The notes under the pieces were generated by a model. That model saw only the letters and a list, made by a program, of their open reading frames with translations. It made no database searches and had not been told where the DNA came from. This document shows, one piece after another, positions 7,931-19,150 of a stretch of DNA of 64,000 nt (the stretch's first letter is position 1; every line of letters begins with the position of its first letter). Origin of the DNA: Ramlibacter agri (GTDB taxonomy: Bacteria; Pseudomonadota; Gammaproteobacteria; Burkholderiales; Burkholderiaceae_C); NCBI RefSeq assembly GCF_012927085.1, contig NZ_JABBFX010000002.1, positions 1,116,001 to 1,180,000 of the forward strand, written 5' to 3'. A program made the position numbers and the translations under genes.

Positions 7931-8812
7931 CTACGAAGACGGCGGCAAGACCGTGCCGCACATGGCACAGAAGCGCGCGTTCGCGGCATGGCCACCGGCA
8001 CCGCAAGCCGCGCAGGTGCGCGGGGACGGCGGCGGACCTTCCGCCAGCCGGCGCGCGGCGAGTTCCGCGGTGACGATGCCGGTCGGCACGGCCAAGGTGC
8101 CCCAGCCGAGCAGCATCATCACGGAGGCGATGAAGCGGCCGATGTCCGTCCGCGGCGTGATGTCCCCGAAGCCCACCGTGGTGATCGTCGTGATGGCCCA
8201 GTACACCGAGGTCGGGATGTCCTTGAAGCCGTGCTCCGGCCCTTCCACCACGTACAGCAGGGTGCCCAGGATCAGCACGACCATCAGCACCACCGACAGG
8301 AACACGAGGATCTTGCGCCGGCTGGCGGCCAGCGCTTCGGCCAGCAGCTGGTATTCGACGACGTAGTCGGTCAGCTTGAAGATCCGGAAGATGCGCAGCA
8401 GCCGCAGGATGCGCACGTTCAGCAGCGCGTGCACGTTGGGGAAGACGAAGGCCAGGTAGGTGGGCAGCACCGACAGCAGGTCGACCACGCCGAAGAAGCT
8501 GCGGGCGTAGCGCACCGGCCGGTCCACGCAGACGAGGCGCGCGCAGTACTCCAGCGTGAACAGCACGGTGAAGATCCATTCGGCGATGGCGAATGCCGTG
8601 CGGTAGCGCTGGCTCAAGGCGGGCACGCTGTCGGCGACGACCACCGCCACGCTGACCAGGATGGCCGCGATGATCAGCTTGTCGAAGGCACGGCCGGCCG
8701 GCGTGTCGGATTCGTAGACCACCTGGTACAGGTGCAGGCGCCAGCCGCCGGCGGGCCGGCCGAGGTCCGCCGCCTTGCGCAAGGCACCGGGAGTCGGGGT
8801 ATTGCTGTCCAC
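7931..8812 (-). CDS. Voltage-gated potassium channel with C-terminal zinc ribbon
   Basis: This 293-residue membrane protein is a six-helix, single-pore K+ channel. The S4 voltage sensor shows regularly spaced basic residues (VRILRLLRIFRIFKL, about residues 132-146). The pore loop has the canonical filter ITTITTVGFGDITP near residues 213-226. After S6 there is a short linker and then two CxxC pairs (CAACG and CAMCG) forming a zinc ribbon at the extreme C-terminus, in place of the usual RCK or cyclic-nucleotide domain. The ATG at 8812 gives a cytosolic N-terminus of about 40 residues. The ribbon may serve tetramer assembly or sensing; that is inference. Confidence 0.92.
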   Translation of the reverse strand: MDSNTPTPGALRKAADLGRPAGGWRLHLYQVVYESDTPAGRAFDKLIIAAILVSVAVVVADSVPALSQRYRTAFAIAEWIFTVLFTLEYCARLVCVDRPVRYARSFFGVVDLLSVLPTYLAFVFPNVHALLNVRILRLLRIFRIFKLTDYVVEYQLLAEALAASRRKILVFLSVVLMVVLILGTLLYVVEGPEHGFKDIPTSVYWAITTITTVGFGDITPRTDIGRFIASVMMLLGWGTLAVPTGIVTAELAARRLAEGPPPSPRTCAACGAGGHAANARFCAMCGTVLPPSS

Positions 8813-8836
8813 GGACGAATGCTAGCGCCTGCCGCG

Positions 8837-9730
8837 CTAGAGCCGGTTATGGATCGCGGTCGATGCGATGGCCGCATGGCCGGTGGCGACGCTGATCTGG
8901 TTCAGGTCCACCGACACGTCGCCGGCCGCGTAAAGGCCGTCCACCGTCGTCTGCTGGTGCGCATCCACTTCCAGCTGGCCGTCGGGCTGGGCGCGGGCGC
9001 CGAGCGCGGTGGCCAGCTCGCAATGGTGCGTGATGCCCAGCGCGGGGTAGAGCGTTTCGAAGTCCAGCAACTGCCCGTTCTGCAACTCCACGCGCACGCC
9101 GCTGCCCGTGCCGCAGCTTATGCGGCGCGGCGGGCTCTCGGCGATGCGGACGCCGGCGTCGCGCAGCCGCGCGAGGTCCTGCGCCGCCACCTCTTCCTGC
9201 GTGGCCATCGCCAGCCAGGTCACCTGGTTGCCGAAACCCGCGACGAACAGCGACTCGCGCAAGCCGTGGCCCGCGCGGCCCAGCACGGCCACCCGCTGGC
9301 CCTGCGTCTCGAAGCCGTCGCACACCGGACAGAAGCGTACCTGGCCGGCGCGCAGCGCGTCGGCCAGGCCATCGAGCTGCGGCTCGACGTCGCACGCGCC
9401 GGTGGCGAGGATGACGAAGCGGGCGCGCCAAATGTGCTGGCCGGCGCGTGCGGTGAACACGCCATCGGCGCCGCGCTCCAGCGCTTCGACCTGCACCTGC
9501 TCGGTAGCCACGCCGAAGCTCGCGGCGTGCTGCTGCATGCGCTGCCACAGCACGGGGCCTTCGATGCCGTCCGGGAAACCCGGCACGTTGCGCGACTTCG
9601 GGATGCGCGCCAGCCGGCTGCCGCCGGCATCGAGCACCAGCGCGCGCCGGCGGTAGCGCCCCAGGTAGACGGCGGCCGTGAGGCCGGCGGCACCGCCGCC
9701 GATGATGAGGCCGTCGAGGACGTCGTTCAT
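8837..9730 (-). CDS. Thioredoxin-reductase-like FAD/NAD(P) oxidoreductase
   Basis: The 297-residue protein has the FAD-binding LIIGGGAAGLTAAVYLGRY, a central redox motif (FCPVCDGFE, CxxC) in the position of the TrxR active site, the second nucleotide fold VAVLGRAGHGLRES, and the C-terminal YAAGDVSVDLNQISVATGHAA. The second fold is degenerate (GRAGHG rather than GxGxxA). No thioredoxin gene is near, so the partner is unclear. The ATG at 9730 overlaps the stop of a short upstream frame that looks like an epimerase N-terminus (see 9727-9843), so it may be translated by coupling. Confidence 0.9.
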   Translation of the reverse strand: MNDVLDGLIIGGGAAGLTAAVYLGRYRRRALVLDAGGSRLARIPKSRNVPGFPDGIEGPVLWQRMQQHAASFGVATEQVQVEALERGADGVFTARAGQHIWRARFVILATGACDVEPQLDGLADALRAGQVRFCPVCDGFETQGQRVAVLGRAGHGLRESLFVAGFGNQVTWLAMATQEEVAAQDLARLRDAGVRIAESPPRRISCGTGSGVRVELQNGQLLDFETLYPALGITHHCELATALGARAQPDGQLEVDAHQQTTVDGLYAAGDVSVDLNQISVATGHAAIASTAIHNRL

Positions 9731-9843
9731 GCGGCCAGCAGCATCGCGGCGGTATCGCCATGGACCACCGCGTCGAAGCCGGCCAGCGCTTTCGCGACGG
9801 CCTGGCCGATGAAACCCGAGGCCCCGGTGAGCAGGATGCGCAT
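9727..9843 (-). pseudogene. Remnant N-terminus of an extended SDR / NAD-dependent epimerase
   Basis: A 38-codon frame on the minus strand starts with ATG at 9843 and reads MRILLTGASGFIGQAVAKAL, the textbook N-terminus of NAD-dependent epimerases with its TGxxGxxG dinucleotide motif. It then runs into VVHGDTAAMLLAA and stops. The stop overlaps the start of the thioredoxin-reductase-like gene in the pattern ATGA. A full epimerase has about 300 residues, so this is either a deletion remnant or a short frame kept for translational coupling. I see no epimerase C-terminus elsewhere in the window. Confidence 0.6.
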
Positions 9844-9953
9844 GTCGGCGCGTAGTCTAGCCACGCGGCCACGGGCACGGCGTCGGCCCCGGCCTCGTTA
9901 CCTCTTGAGAGGGCGATGCGCCAAGGCGGCCTGCGCTGCCTAGACTGCGGGAC

Positions 9954-10412
9954 ATGACGACCTGGAAACAAGCCCTGCGCGAGGGCGCCGTGTCCGGCAG
10001 CATCGCTGCCTTGCTCTCGTCCGCCTGGCTGGCCTGGGCCGGCCACCGGCGCGGGCACGCCGCCGCGCCGGTCAACGCGGTGAGCCACTGGTTCTTCGGC
10101 GACCGCGCGCTGCACCGCGACGAACCCAGCGTGCTCTACACGCTGGGCGGCTACCTCACGCACCACAGCGCCTCCATCTTCTGGGGCGTGCTGCACGCGA
10201 AGCTGTGGGGCGTGCAGCACAAGCAGCGGCTGCCCGCCATCGCCGGGGCGGCCGCCGCCTCGGGCATCGCGTGCTTCGTCGACTACCAGCTCACGCCCAA
10301 GCGCTTGACGCCCGGCTTCGAGCACCGCCTCGCCAAGCCCGAACTCGCGAACGTGTACGTCTTCTTCGCGGTGGGCCTGGCGATCGGGACGCAGCTGATG
10401 CGCCGGCGCTGA
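9954..10412 (+). CDS. Small integral membrane protein of unknown function
   Basis: A 152-residue protein with three hydrophobic segments: about residues 11-29 (AVSGSIAALLSSAWLAWAG), 90-110 around AIAGAAAASGIACFVDY, and 130-147 (LANVYVFFAVGLAIGTQL). The middle loop is rich in His and Trp (VSHWFFGDRALHRDE, YLTHHSASIFWGVLHAKLW). It resembles uncharacterised inner-membrane proteins common in Burkholderiales. The ATG at 9954 starts a normal coding frame. No neighbour suggests a job, and I do not assign one. Confidence 0.75.
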   Translation: MTTWKQALREGAVSGSIAALLSSAWLAWAGHRRGHAAAPVNAVSHWFFGDRALHRDEPSVLYTLGGYLTHHSASIFWGVLHAKLWGVQHKQRLPAIAGAAAASGIACFVDYQLTPKRLTPGFEHRLAKPELANVYVFFAVGLAIGTQLMRRR

Positions 10413-10431
10413 CACGCCGCGCGTCCGGATG

Positions 10432-10503
10432 GAACGCAGAAGACGCGGAAGGGATCCAGTTGTCGTTCTGTGTTTCTGCCCAGCTTTTGCGTCTTCTGCG
10501 TTC
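10432..10503. repeat. 72-bp imperfect palindromic intergenic element
   Basis: Two perfect 15-base arms, GAACGCAGAAGACGC (10432-10446) and GCGTCTTCTGCGTTC (10489-10503), flank a 42-base centre, and the pairing continues a few bases inward with two mismatches. The element fills the gap between a rightward membrane-protein gene and a leftward small gene, so it could fold as a long hairpin and end both transcripts. Its repeated GCAGAAGACGC look resembles intergenic palindromes scattered in related genomes, but its copy number cannot be counted here. Confidence 0.6.
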
Positions 10504-10523
10504 TCCCTCCCCGAGTGACGCGC

Positions 10524-10910
10524 CTACTGCGTGACAGCTCCATAGCGCCCGCCACCTGCGGGCGCGCCGACCTTGCCGAGCTTGACCAGGCGCTGTTCGA
10601 CCGCGAAGGTCGTGCGGCCCAGTTCCTGCGCCACCTGCTTCAGCGCGATGCCGGCGTCGAAGGCAAGCTCCAGCGCCGCGTCCTCCTGCGCCGTCCATGC
10701 CTTGCCGGCGTTCGGCGGCGGCGTGCGGCGCAGGCGCGTGGGCTCGGCCGGTTCGGCGGACGCGCCTTCCAGCGCCCGCGACACGGCGTGCAGCGCGCGG
10801 ATGACCGGCGGCGCGTTGTAGGGGCTGTCCTCCGGCATGGCTTCGCCGGTGACAGGATGGATGCCCTGCGCCAGGGTGTCGATAATCTGGCGCGCGATCT
10901 GCAGTTCCAT
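10524..10910 (-). CDS. Hypothetical protein with Myb/SANT-like helix-turn-helix, LexA-box controlled
   Basis: A 128-residue protein. Residues 1-50 form a helical segment (MELQIARQIIDTLAQGIHPV, then PPVIRALHAVSRALEG). After a Pro-rich linker, residues 69-113 look like a Myb/SANT-type three-helix unit (WTAQEDAALELAFDAG, LGRTTFAVEQRLVKLG). This suggests nucleic-acid binding or protein contact, but no named function. The ATG at 10910 has a strong AGGAGG site. A near-perfect SOS box lies 23-40 bases upstream of it, so expression is probably repressed by LexA and induced by DNA damage. Confidence 0.8.
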   Translation of the reverse strand: MELQIARQIIDTLAQGIHPVTGEAMPEDSPYNAPPVIRALHAVSRALEGASAEPAEPTRLRRTPPPNAGKAWTAQEDAALELAFDAGIALKQVAQELGRTTFAVEQRLVKLGKVGAPAGGGRYGAVTQ

Positions 10911-10932
10911 GTTTCCTCCTGATCCAGTGATT

Positions 10933-10950
10933 TACTGTATTTGCATACAG
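10933..10950. promoter_or_regulatory. LexA (SOS) box
   Basis: The sequence TACTGTATTTGCATACAG contains CTGT-N8-ACAG with symmetrical AT flanks, matching the gammaproteobacterial and betaproteobacterial LexA consensus at nearly every position. It lies between the leftward gene starting at 10910 and the rightward YkgJ-like gene starting near 10982. It is 23 bases from the first start, where bound LexA would block RNA polymerase. This is the only site of this quality I noticed in the window. Confidence 0.8.
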
Positions 10951-10981
10951 CCATCCCGCAACGCGCCGGCCCGGCCTGGGG

Positions 10982-11311
10982 TTGACGGCCGTGGCTGAGT
11001 CCCTGCACCCCTGCCTGACGTGCGGCGCCTGCTGCGCCGCCTTCCGCGTGGATTTCTCCGCCCACGAAATCGACGACAACGGTGGCAGCGTTCCGTCCGG
11101 CGTGGCCGTCGAAGTGACCGGCAGCACCTGGCGCATGCGCGGCACCGACCACGTGCCGATCCGCTGCGCGGCGCTGACCGGCAAGATCGGCGAGCGCGCC
11201 TCCTGCGGCATCTACGAGTGGCGGCCCAACCCCTGCCGCGAACTCGAGCCGGGCAGCAATGGCTGCGAGAAAGCGCGGGCGCGGCACGGCCTGCCTCCGC
11301 TGATCCTTTAA
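10982..11311 (+). CDS. YkgJ-family cysteine-cluster protein
   Basis: A 109-residue protein with the YkgJ pattern: [11 protein letters not shown] at the N-terminus, [15 protein letters not shown] in the middle and GSNGCEKAR near the end. Together the cysteines make a probable zinc or Fe-S binding cluster. The biochemical role of the family is unknown. The start is TTG at 10982 or GTG at 10991; no ATG is available, and CLTCGACC sits at the expected distance from either. The LexA box upstream might also affect this divergent gene. Confidence 0.85.
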   Translation: MTAVAESLHPCLTCGACCAAFRVDFSAHEIDDNGGSVPSGVAVEVTGSTWRMRGTDHVPIRCAALTGKIGERASCGIYEWRPNPCRELEPGSNGCEKARARHGLPPLIL

Positions 11312-11384
11312 GCCTGAACTATTTTTCGGCGCTGTTGGAATTAACCGACACCATGGTTTTTGCACGCGCCGCACACTGCGCCGC

Positions 11385-12020
11385 ATGCAAAACCTCTGGG
11401 ACATCTCGCAGCCGGTCGCACCGGGCACGCCGGTGTTCCCGGGCGATACGCCCTACCAGCAGCAGTGGGCCGCCAAGCTCGGCCCCGGCTGCCCGGTCAA
11501 CGTCAGCACGCTGACCTTGTCGCCGCACGTCGGCGCCCACGCCGACGCGCCCCTGCACTACGACCCGGAAGGCGCGTCCATCGGCCTGGTGGACCTCGCG
11601 CCCTACCTCGGCCGCTGCCGCGTCATCCACGCCATCGCCCGCGGACCGCTCGTGACCTGGGAGCACATCGCGCATGCCGTGCACGACCTGCCGCCGCGCG
11701 TGCTGGTGCGCACCTATGCGCGCATGCCGGTGGACCGCTGGGACCCGATGCTGACGGCCTATGCGCCCGAGACGATCGAGCGCCTCGCCGACGCCGGCGT
11801 GCGCCTGGTCGGCATCGACACGGCGAGCATCGACCCCGCCGAAAGCAAGACCCTGGACAGCCACCAGGTGATCCGCCGCCGCAACCTGCGCGTGCTGGAG
11901 AACCTGGTGCTGGACGACGTGCCCGAGGGCGACTACGAACTGATCGCCCTGCCCCTGAAACTGATGACCGCCGACGCCTCGCCCGTGCGCGCCGTGCTGC
12001 GCTCGCTTCCCCCACCATGA
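11385..12020 (+). CDS. kynB: Kynurenine formamidase KynB
   Basis: KynB hydrolyses N-formylkynurenine to kynurenine and formate, the second step of tryptophan breakdown. The 211-residue length is typical. The metal-binding motif of the cyclase-like fold is present ([15 protein letters not shown], about residues 46-60), as is the second-site [17 protein letters not shown]. There is no clear purine-rich site before the ATG, so initiation may be weak or leaderless. It starts the kynB-kynU-kynA operon and overlaps kynU by 4 bases (ATGA). The protein is cytosolic. Confidence 0.95.
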   Translation: MQNLWDISQPVAPGTPVFPGDTPYQQQWAAKLGPGCPVNVSTLTLSPHVGAHADAPLHYDPEGASIGLVDLAPYLGRCRVIHAIARGPLVTWEHIAHAVHDLPPRVLVRTYARMPVDRWDPMLTAYAPETIERLADAGVRLVGIDTASIDPAESKTLDSHQVIRRRNLRVLENLVLDDVPEGDYELIALPLKLMTADASPVRAVLRSLPPP

Positions 12021-13279
12021 CGACCTTGCAAGACTGCCGCGCGCTCGACGCGCGGGACCCGCTGCGCCCGCTGCGGGACCTCTTCACGCTGCCCGCAGGC
12101 GTGATCTATCTCGATGGCAATTCGCTCGGGCCCTGCCCCAAGGCCACGCCGGCCCGCGTGGCGCAGGCCGTGCAGCAGGAATGGGGCGAAGGCCTCATCC
12201 GCTCGTGGAACAGCGCCGGCTGGTACGACGCGCCGCGCCGCCTCGGCGACAAGGTCGCACAGCTGGTGGGCGCGCGCGCCGGCGAGGTGGTCTGCACCGA
12301 CAGCACCTCGATCAACCTGTTCAAGGTGCTGAGCGCCGCGTTGTCCATCGTGCGCGCCGACCAGCCGCAGCGCCGCGTCGTCATCAGCGAGCGCACCAAC
12401 TTCCCCACCGACCTGTACATCGCCGAAGGCCTGTGCAAGGAGCGCGGGCTGGAGCTGCGCTTGCTGGACGCGGAGGAGATCGCCGGCGCGCTGGGCGCCG
12501 ACACCGCGGTGCTGATGCTCACGCACGTCAACTACCGCACCGGCGCCATGCACGACATGGCCGCGGTCACGCGACGCGCGCACGAAGCGGGCGCGCTGGT
12601 CGTCTGGGACCTGTGCCACAGCGCCGGCGCAGTGGAAGTGGACCTGCACGCGGCGGGCGCCGACTTCGCCATCGGCTGCGGCTACAAGTACCTCAATGGC
12701 GGCCCCGGCGCGCCGGCCTTCGCCTGGGTGCACCCGCGCCACGCCGACCGCTTCTGGCAGCCGCTTTCCGGCTGGTGGAGCCACGCCGCGCCCTTTGCTT
12801 TCACGCCGGACTACCAGCCGGCGCCGGGCATCGCCCGCTACCTGTGCGGCACGCAGCCGATCCTGAGCCTCACCGCGCTGGAATGCGGCCTCGACACCTT
12901 CCTGGCGGCGCAGCCGCTGGGCGGCATGGCGGCCTTGCGCCGCAAGTCGCTCGCGCTCACCGACTGCTTCATCGCGCTGGTGGAAGAGCGCTGCGCCGGC
13001 CACGGCCTGGGCCTGGCGACGCCGCGCGAGCACGCGCTGCGCGGCTCGCAGGTGTGCCTGACGCGGGATGTCGGCGCCTACGCCATCGTGCAGGCGCTGA
13101 TCGCGCGCGGCGTCATCGGCGACTTCCGCGCCGGCCGGCCCGACATCCTGCGTTTCGGCTTCACGCCCCTGTACCTGGGCTTCGAGGACTGCTGGAACGC
13201 CGTGGAGCACCTGCGCCAGGTGCTGGAAAGCGGCGAGTGGGGCCGCGAGGAATTCAACCGCCAGCACGCGGTGACCTGA
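12017..13279 (+). CDS. kynU: Kynureninase KynU
   Basis: KynU is a PLP enzyme that cleaves kynurenine to anthranilate and alanine. The 420-residue protein has the fold-type I aminotransferase pattern: [15 protein letters not shown] at the N-terminus, the Asp in [16 protein letters not shown] that contacts the PLP ring, and the Schiff-base lysine in [18 protein letters not shown]. The ATG at 12017 overlaps the kynB stop. It ends 1 base before kynA. No kynurenine monooxygenase is present nearby, so the operon should make anthranilate. Confidence 0.96.
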   Translation: MTTLQDCRALDARDPLRPLRDLFTLPAGVIYLDGNSLGPCPKATPARVAQAVQQEWGEGLIRSWNSAGWYDAPRRLGDKVAQLVGARAGEVVCTDSTSINLFKVLSAALSIVRADQPQRRVVISERTNFPTDLYIAEGLCKERGLELRLLDAEEIAGALGADTAVLMLTHVNYRTGAMHDMAAVTRRAHEAGALVVWDLCHSAGAVEVDLHAAGADFAIGCGYKYLNGGPGAPAFAWVHPRHADRFWQPLSGWWSHAAPFAFTPDYQPAPGIARYLCGTQPILSLTALECGLDTFLAAQPLGGMAALRRKSLALTDCFIALVEERCAGHGLGLATPREHALRGSQVCLTRDVGAYAIVQALIARGVIGDFRAGRPDILRFGFTPLYLGFEDCWNAVEHLRQVLESGEWGREEFNRQHAVT

Positions 13280-13280
13280 A

Positions 13281-14129
13281 ATGACGCAGCAAGCCAAACC
13301 CGAAGACATCGTCCACGCCGAGCGCGCGCAGCTGGATTTCAGCCGCGACATGAGCTATGGCGACTACCTGCAGCTCGACGCGATCCTCAACGCGCAGAAG
13401 CCGCTCTCGCCCGAGCACAACGAGATGCTGTTCATCGTGCAGCACCAGACCAGCGAGCTGTGGATGAAGCTGATGCTGCACGAGCTGTCGGCCGCCATCG
13501 CATGCATCGCCCGCGACGAACTGCCGCCGGCCTTCAAGATGCTGGCACGCGTCTCGCGCATCATGGAGCAGCTGGTGCACGCCTGGGACGTGCTGGCCAC
13601 GATGACGCCGCCCGAGTACAGCGCCATCCGGCCCTACCTGGCCAACTCCAGCGGCTTCCAGAGCTGGCAATACCGCTGCATCGAGTTCCGCCTCGGAAAC
13701 AAGAACGCCGCCATGCTGAAGCCGCACGCACACCACGCCGAGCGGCTGGCGGCGGTGCAGCAGGCCTTCGAGTTGCCGTCGCTGTACGACGAATGTCTGC
13801 GGCTGCTGGCCCGCCGGGGCCTGCCGGTGCCGGCCGACCACGTGGAGCGCGACTGGACCCAGCCTTACGAGTCCAGCGACGGCGTGGAGCAGGCCTGGCT
13901 GGTGGCCTACCGCAAGCCGGAACAGCACTGGGACCTCTACCAGCTGGGCGAGGAGCTGACGGACCTCGAAGATGCCTTCCGCCTATGGCGTTTCCGCCAT
14001 GTCACGACCGTGGAGCGCGTGATCGGCTTCAAGCGCGGCACCGGTGGCACCGGCGGCGTCAGCTACCTGCGGAAAATGTTGGACGTGGTGTTGTTCCCGG
14101 AAATCTGGAAGCTGCGAACGGACCTTTGA
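13281..14129 (+). CDS. kynA: Tryptophan 2,3-dioxygenase KynA
   Basis: KynA is a haem enzyme that opens the indole ring of L-tryptophan with O2 to give N-formylkynurenine, the committed step. The 282-residue protein has the family landmarks [20 protein letters not shown], the axial-haem histidine region [18 protein letters not shown] and the glycine-rich [14 protein letters not shown] at the C-terminus. It is the last gene of kynB-kynU-kynA, a promoter-distal place for the first enzyme of the pathway. No KynR-type Lrp regulator gene is adjacent, unlike in several relatives. Confidence 0.97.
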   Translation: MTQQAKPEDIVHAERAQLDFSRDMSYGDYLQLDAILNAQKPLSPEHNEMLFIVQHQTSELWMKLMLHELSAAIACIARDELPPAFKMLARVSRIMEQLVHAWDVLATMTPPEYSAIRPYLANSSGFQSWQYRCIEFRLGNKNAAMLKPHAHHAERLAAVQQAFELPSLYDECLRLLARRGLPVPADHVERDWTQPYESSDGVEQAWLVAYRKPEQHWDLYQLGEELTDLEDAFRLWRFRHVTTVERVIGFKRGTGGTGGVSYLRKMLDVVLFPEIWKLRTDL

Positions 14130-14198
14130 TACCTCCTTTTTGGTATGCCTTCTGGAACGGTTGAGGTAGGATTTACCCGAAAGCAGGAGGTCGGGGCG

Positions 14199-15026
14199 GT
14201 GCGAGTGGGGCGATCAGGTTGGATCACGGGAGGCATCGTGCTGGCCACGTTCGCGGCCGCCGGCTTCCGGACCTGGAACCACCAGCCGCTGGTCGCGCCC
14301 AGCTCGCCCGTGCTGCGGCTCGCCCTGCACATCCCCGGCGTCGATGCCGCCGCCCCCTTCGAACCCACCCGCGCCTTTGGCGACCTGTTCGGCGTGTCCA
14401 CGGCCGCCACGGTGCTGCCCACCGGGCCCCGCGAGAGCACCAGCCTGTGGCACCAGCAGGGCTTCCTGCTGGCTGGCGATCCGGCGCTGGTGGTGTTCAC
14501 GCAGACCCAGCGGCTGGCCCCCGACGGCCGGCCGGCGCTCGCCCGGGCCGAGGCGCCCAGCATCAGCGCCGCGGTCTACCGCCTGTCCGACGGCCGCTGG
14601 AAACTGGCCGGCGCCAGCCGCGACTTCGCGCACGCGAGGGCCTGGGGCGAAGCCCCGGCGCCGCGCGGCCCCCTGCAGGTGATGCAGTTTCCCGACGGTG
14701 CCGTGGCTTTCTTCGTCGACGAGGCGGGAGAAAGCCTGGGCGACACCCAGGTCGGCAAGAGCGTCTGGGCCTTCGCGAACGGCGCCTGGCATGACCTCGG
14801 CTACGTCCAGACCGGCGGCGACAACGAAAGCGCGACCGGCAGCGAGGAAGAGCCCTACCGCTTCAGCGGCAGCATCTCGATGGTGCCCGGCTCCGGGCGC
14901 TACCCGGACCTGCGGGTTGACCGCGAAGGCACCATGCAGGACGACCAGGACCGCGTGGTGACGGCAACCGACACGCGCTACGTGTTCACCGGGCGCAGCT
15001 ACGAAGAAGCGCCCATGCGCAACTAG
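14199..15026 (+). CDS. Membrane-anchored protein of unknown function
   Basis: About 275 residues. I chose the GTG at 14199 because a perfect AGGAGG lies at 14185-14190, 8 bases before it; an in-frame ATG at 14145 would add 18 residues and has no ribosome binding site. The N-terminus then has a single hydrophobic helix (WITGGIVLATFAAAGF), suggesting a signal anchor with the rest in the periplasm. The remainder is Ala/Gly-rich without a domain I recognise; segments such as PDGAVAFFVDEAGES hint at beta structure. The stop overlaps that of the convergent FAD monooxygenase by 3 bases. Confidence 0.7.
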   Translation: MRVGRSGWITGGIVLATFAAAGFRTWNHQPLVAPSSPVLRLALHIPGVDAAAPFEPTRAFGDLFGVSTAATVLPTGPRESTSLWHQQGFLLAGDPALVVFTQTQRLAPDGRPALARAEAPSISAAVYRLSDGRWKLAGASRDFAHARAWGEAPAPRGPLQVMQFPDGAVAFFVDEAGESLGDTQVGKSVWAFANGAWHDLGYVQTGGDNESATGSEEEPYRFSGSISMVPGSGRYPDLRVDREGTMQDDQDRVVTATDTRYVFTGRSYEEAPMRN

Positions 15027-16206
15027 GCCGGCCCGCCGCCGTACAGCCAGGGCTGGTCCATCAGCGCCGCCCCGCGCGCGCGCAGCGCCAGGTTGCGGCC
15101 CCAGCGCAGCGGCCCTGCCGCGTGGAAGATCGCGCCGTTGCGGCGCGACGCCTGCTGCACCCGCGCCACCCGCTCCCAGCGATTGAGCGCATAGCGGCGC
15201 AGCAGGGTGGGCACGTCCAGCACGCGTTCGTCGGCCACGCCCAGCAGCTTCTCCAGCTCGCAGGCATCCTCGATCGCCATGCCCGCGCCCTGGGCGAGGT
15301 AAGGCCGCATCGGATGCGCGGCATCGCCCAGCAACGCGATGCGGCCGCGCGCCAGCGCCTCGTCGCCCGCCACCGGAGCGCGGTCATGCAGCGCCCACAA
15401 GCGCCATTGCGGCACGGCCTGCAAGAGGGCTCGCGCCGCGCTGCTGATGGCGCCGGTGGCGGCATGCAGTTCGGCGGCCACCGCGGCATGATTCCAGTCG
15501 CGCGGGTCGCCGACCACTTCGCCTTCCACCACGCAGACCACGTTGAGCCAGTCGCCGCCGCGCACCGGGTACGCGACCAGGTGCATGCGGGGCGCCAGCC
15601 ACACGCTCACCTCGGGCCCGCGCAATTCCGCCGGCAAGCCGGCGCGATGCGCCAGGCCGCGGTAGGCGAGATGCCCGGTGCGCTCGGGCGGCGCATCTCC
15701 GCACACCACGGCGCGGATCGGGCTCCACAGACCGTCCGCGGCGGCCAGCGCATCGCCTTCCACCTCCGGCCCGCCCTCGGCGCGCAGCCGCACGCAGCCT
15801 TCGGCGCTGCTCGCGCCGAGCACCTTGCGCCCCGCATGCAGGCGCACGCCGGACTGCTGCGCGCGCTCCAGCAGCGCCGCGTGCAGGTCGGCGCGGTGCA
15901 CGGTGAGGTAAGGCGCGCCGTAGCGCGCCTCGAAATCCGCCAGCTCCATGGCGGCGAGTTCGCCACCGCCCACGGCATCGCGCACGCGCAGCCGCGGCGG
16001 CTGCCACACCTGCTGCGCGAGCGGGCCGTCCAGCAGGCCCCAGGCGCGCAGGATGCGCGTGACGTTGGGCCCCAGCTGGATGCCGGCGCCCACCTCGGAA
16101 AACGCGGCCGCCTGTTCGAACAGGCGCGCCTCCCAGCCGGCCCGGCGTGCCGCCAGCGCCGCCGCCAGCCCGCCGATGCCGCCGCCGGCGATCAGCAGCT
16201 CGCGCG

Positions 16207-16210
<4 letters not shown>
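15023..16210 (-). CDS. FAD-dependent aromatic-ring monooxygenase (salicylate-hydroxylase-like)
   Basis: The 395-residue protein belongs to the PHBH-type group A flavin monooxygenases: [18 protein letters not shown] for the FAD ADP part, [12 protein letters not shown] for the DG motif that binds NAD(P)H and FAD, and [20 protein letters not shown] for the GD motif. It is closest in look to salicylate or 6-hydroxynicotinate hydroxylases; the substrate is not certain. The start is GTG at 16210, overlapping the acnA stop (GTGA). This translational coupling to aconitase is unexpected for a degradative enzyme. Confidence 0.9.
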
Positions 16211-19068
<2,858 letters not shown>

Positions 19069-19078
19069 TCTGGGCCTC

Positions 19079-19134
19079 GGCGTTGTTCGTTTGCCCGATT
19101 GTGCCGTCACTTGCGGCGACGGGGGAACAACGCC
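19079..19134 (-). promoter_or_regulatory. Inverted repeat in the acnA leader
   Basis: Arms GGCGTTGTTC (19079-19088) and GAACAACGCC (19125-19134) are perfect 10-base complements separated by 36 bases, which themselves contain a CCGTC/GACGG pair. Read on the minus strand, the structure ends directly before the GAGG ribosome site of acnA. It may be a leader hairpin controlling translation, an operator, or a terminator for serC-serA; no U-run follows, which argues against a simple terminator. Confidence 0.4.
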
Positions 19135-19150
19135 CCGTGACAGTCGGTCT

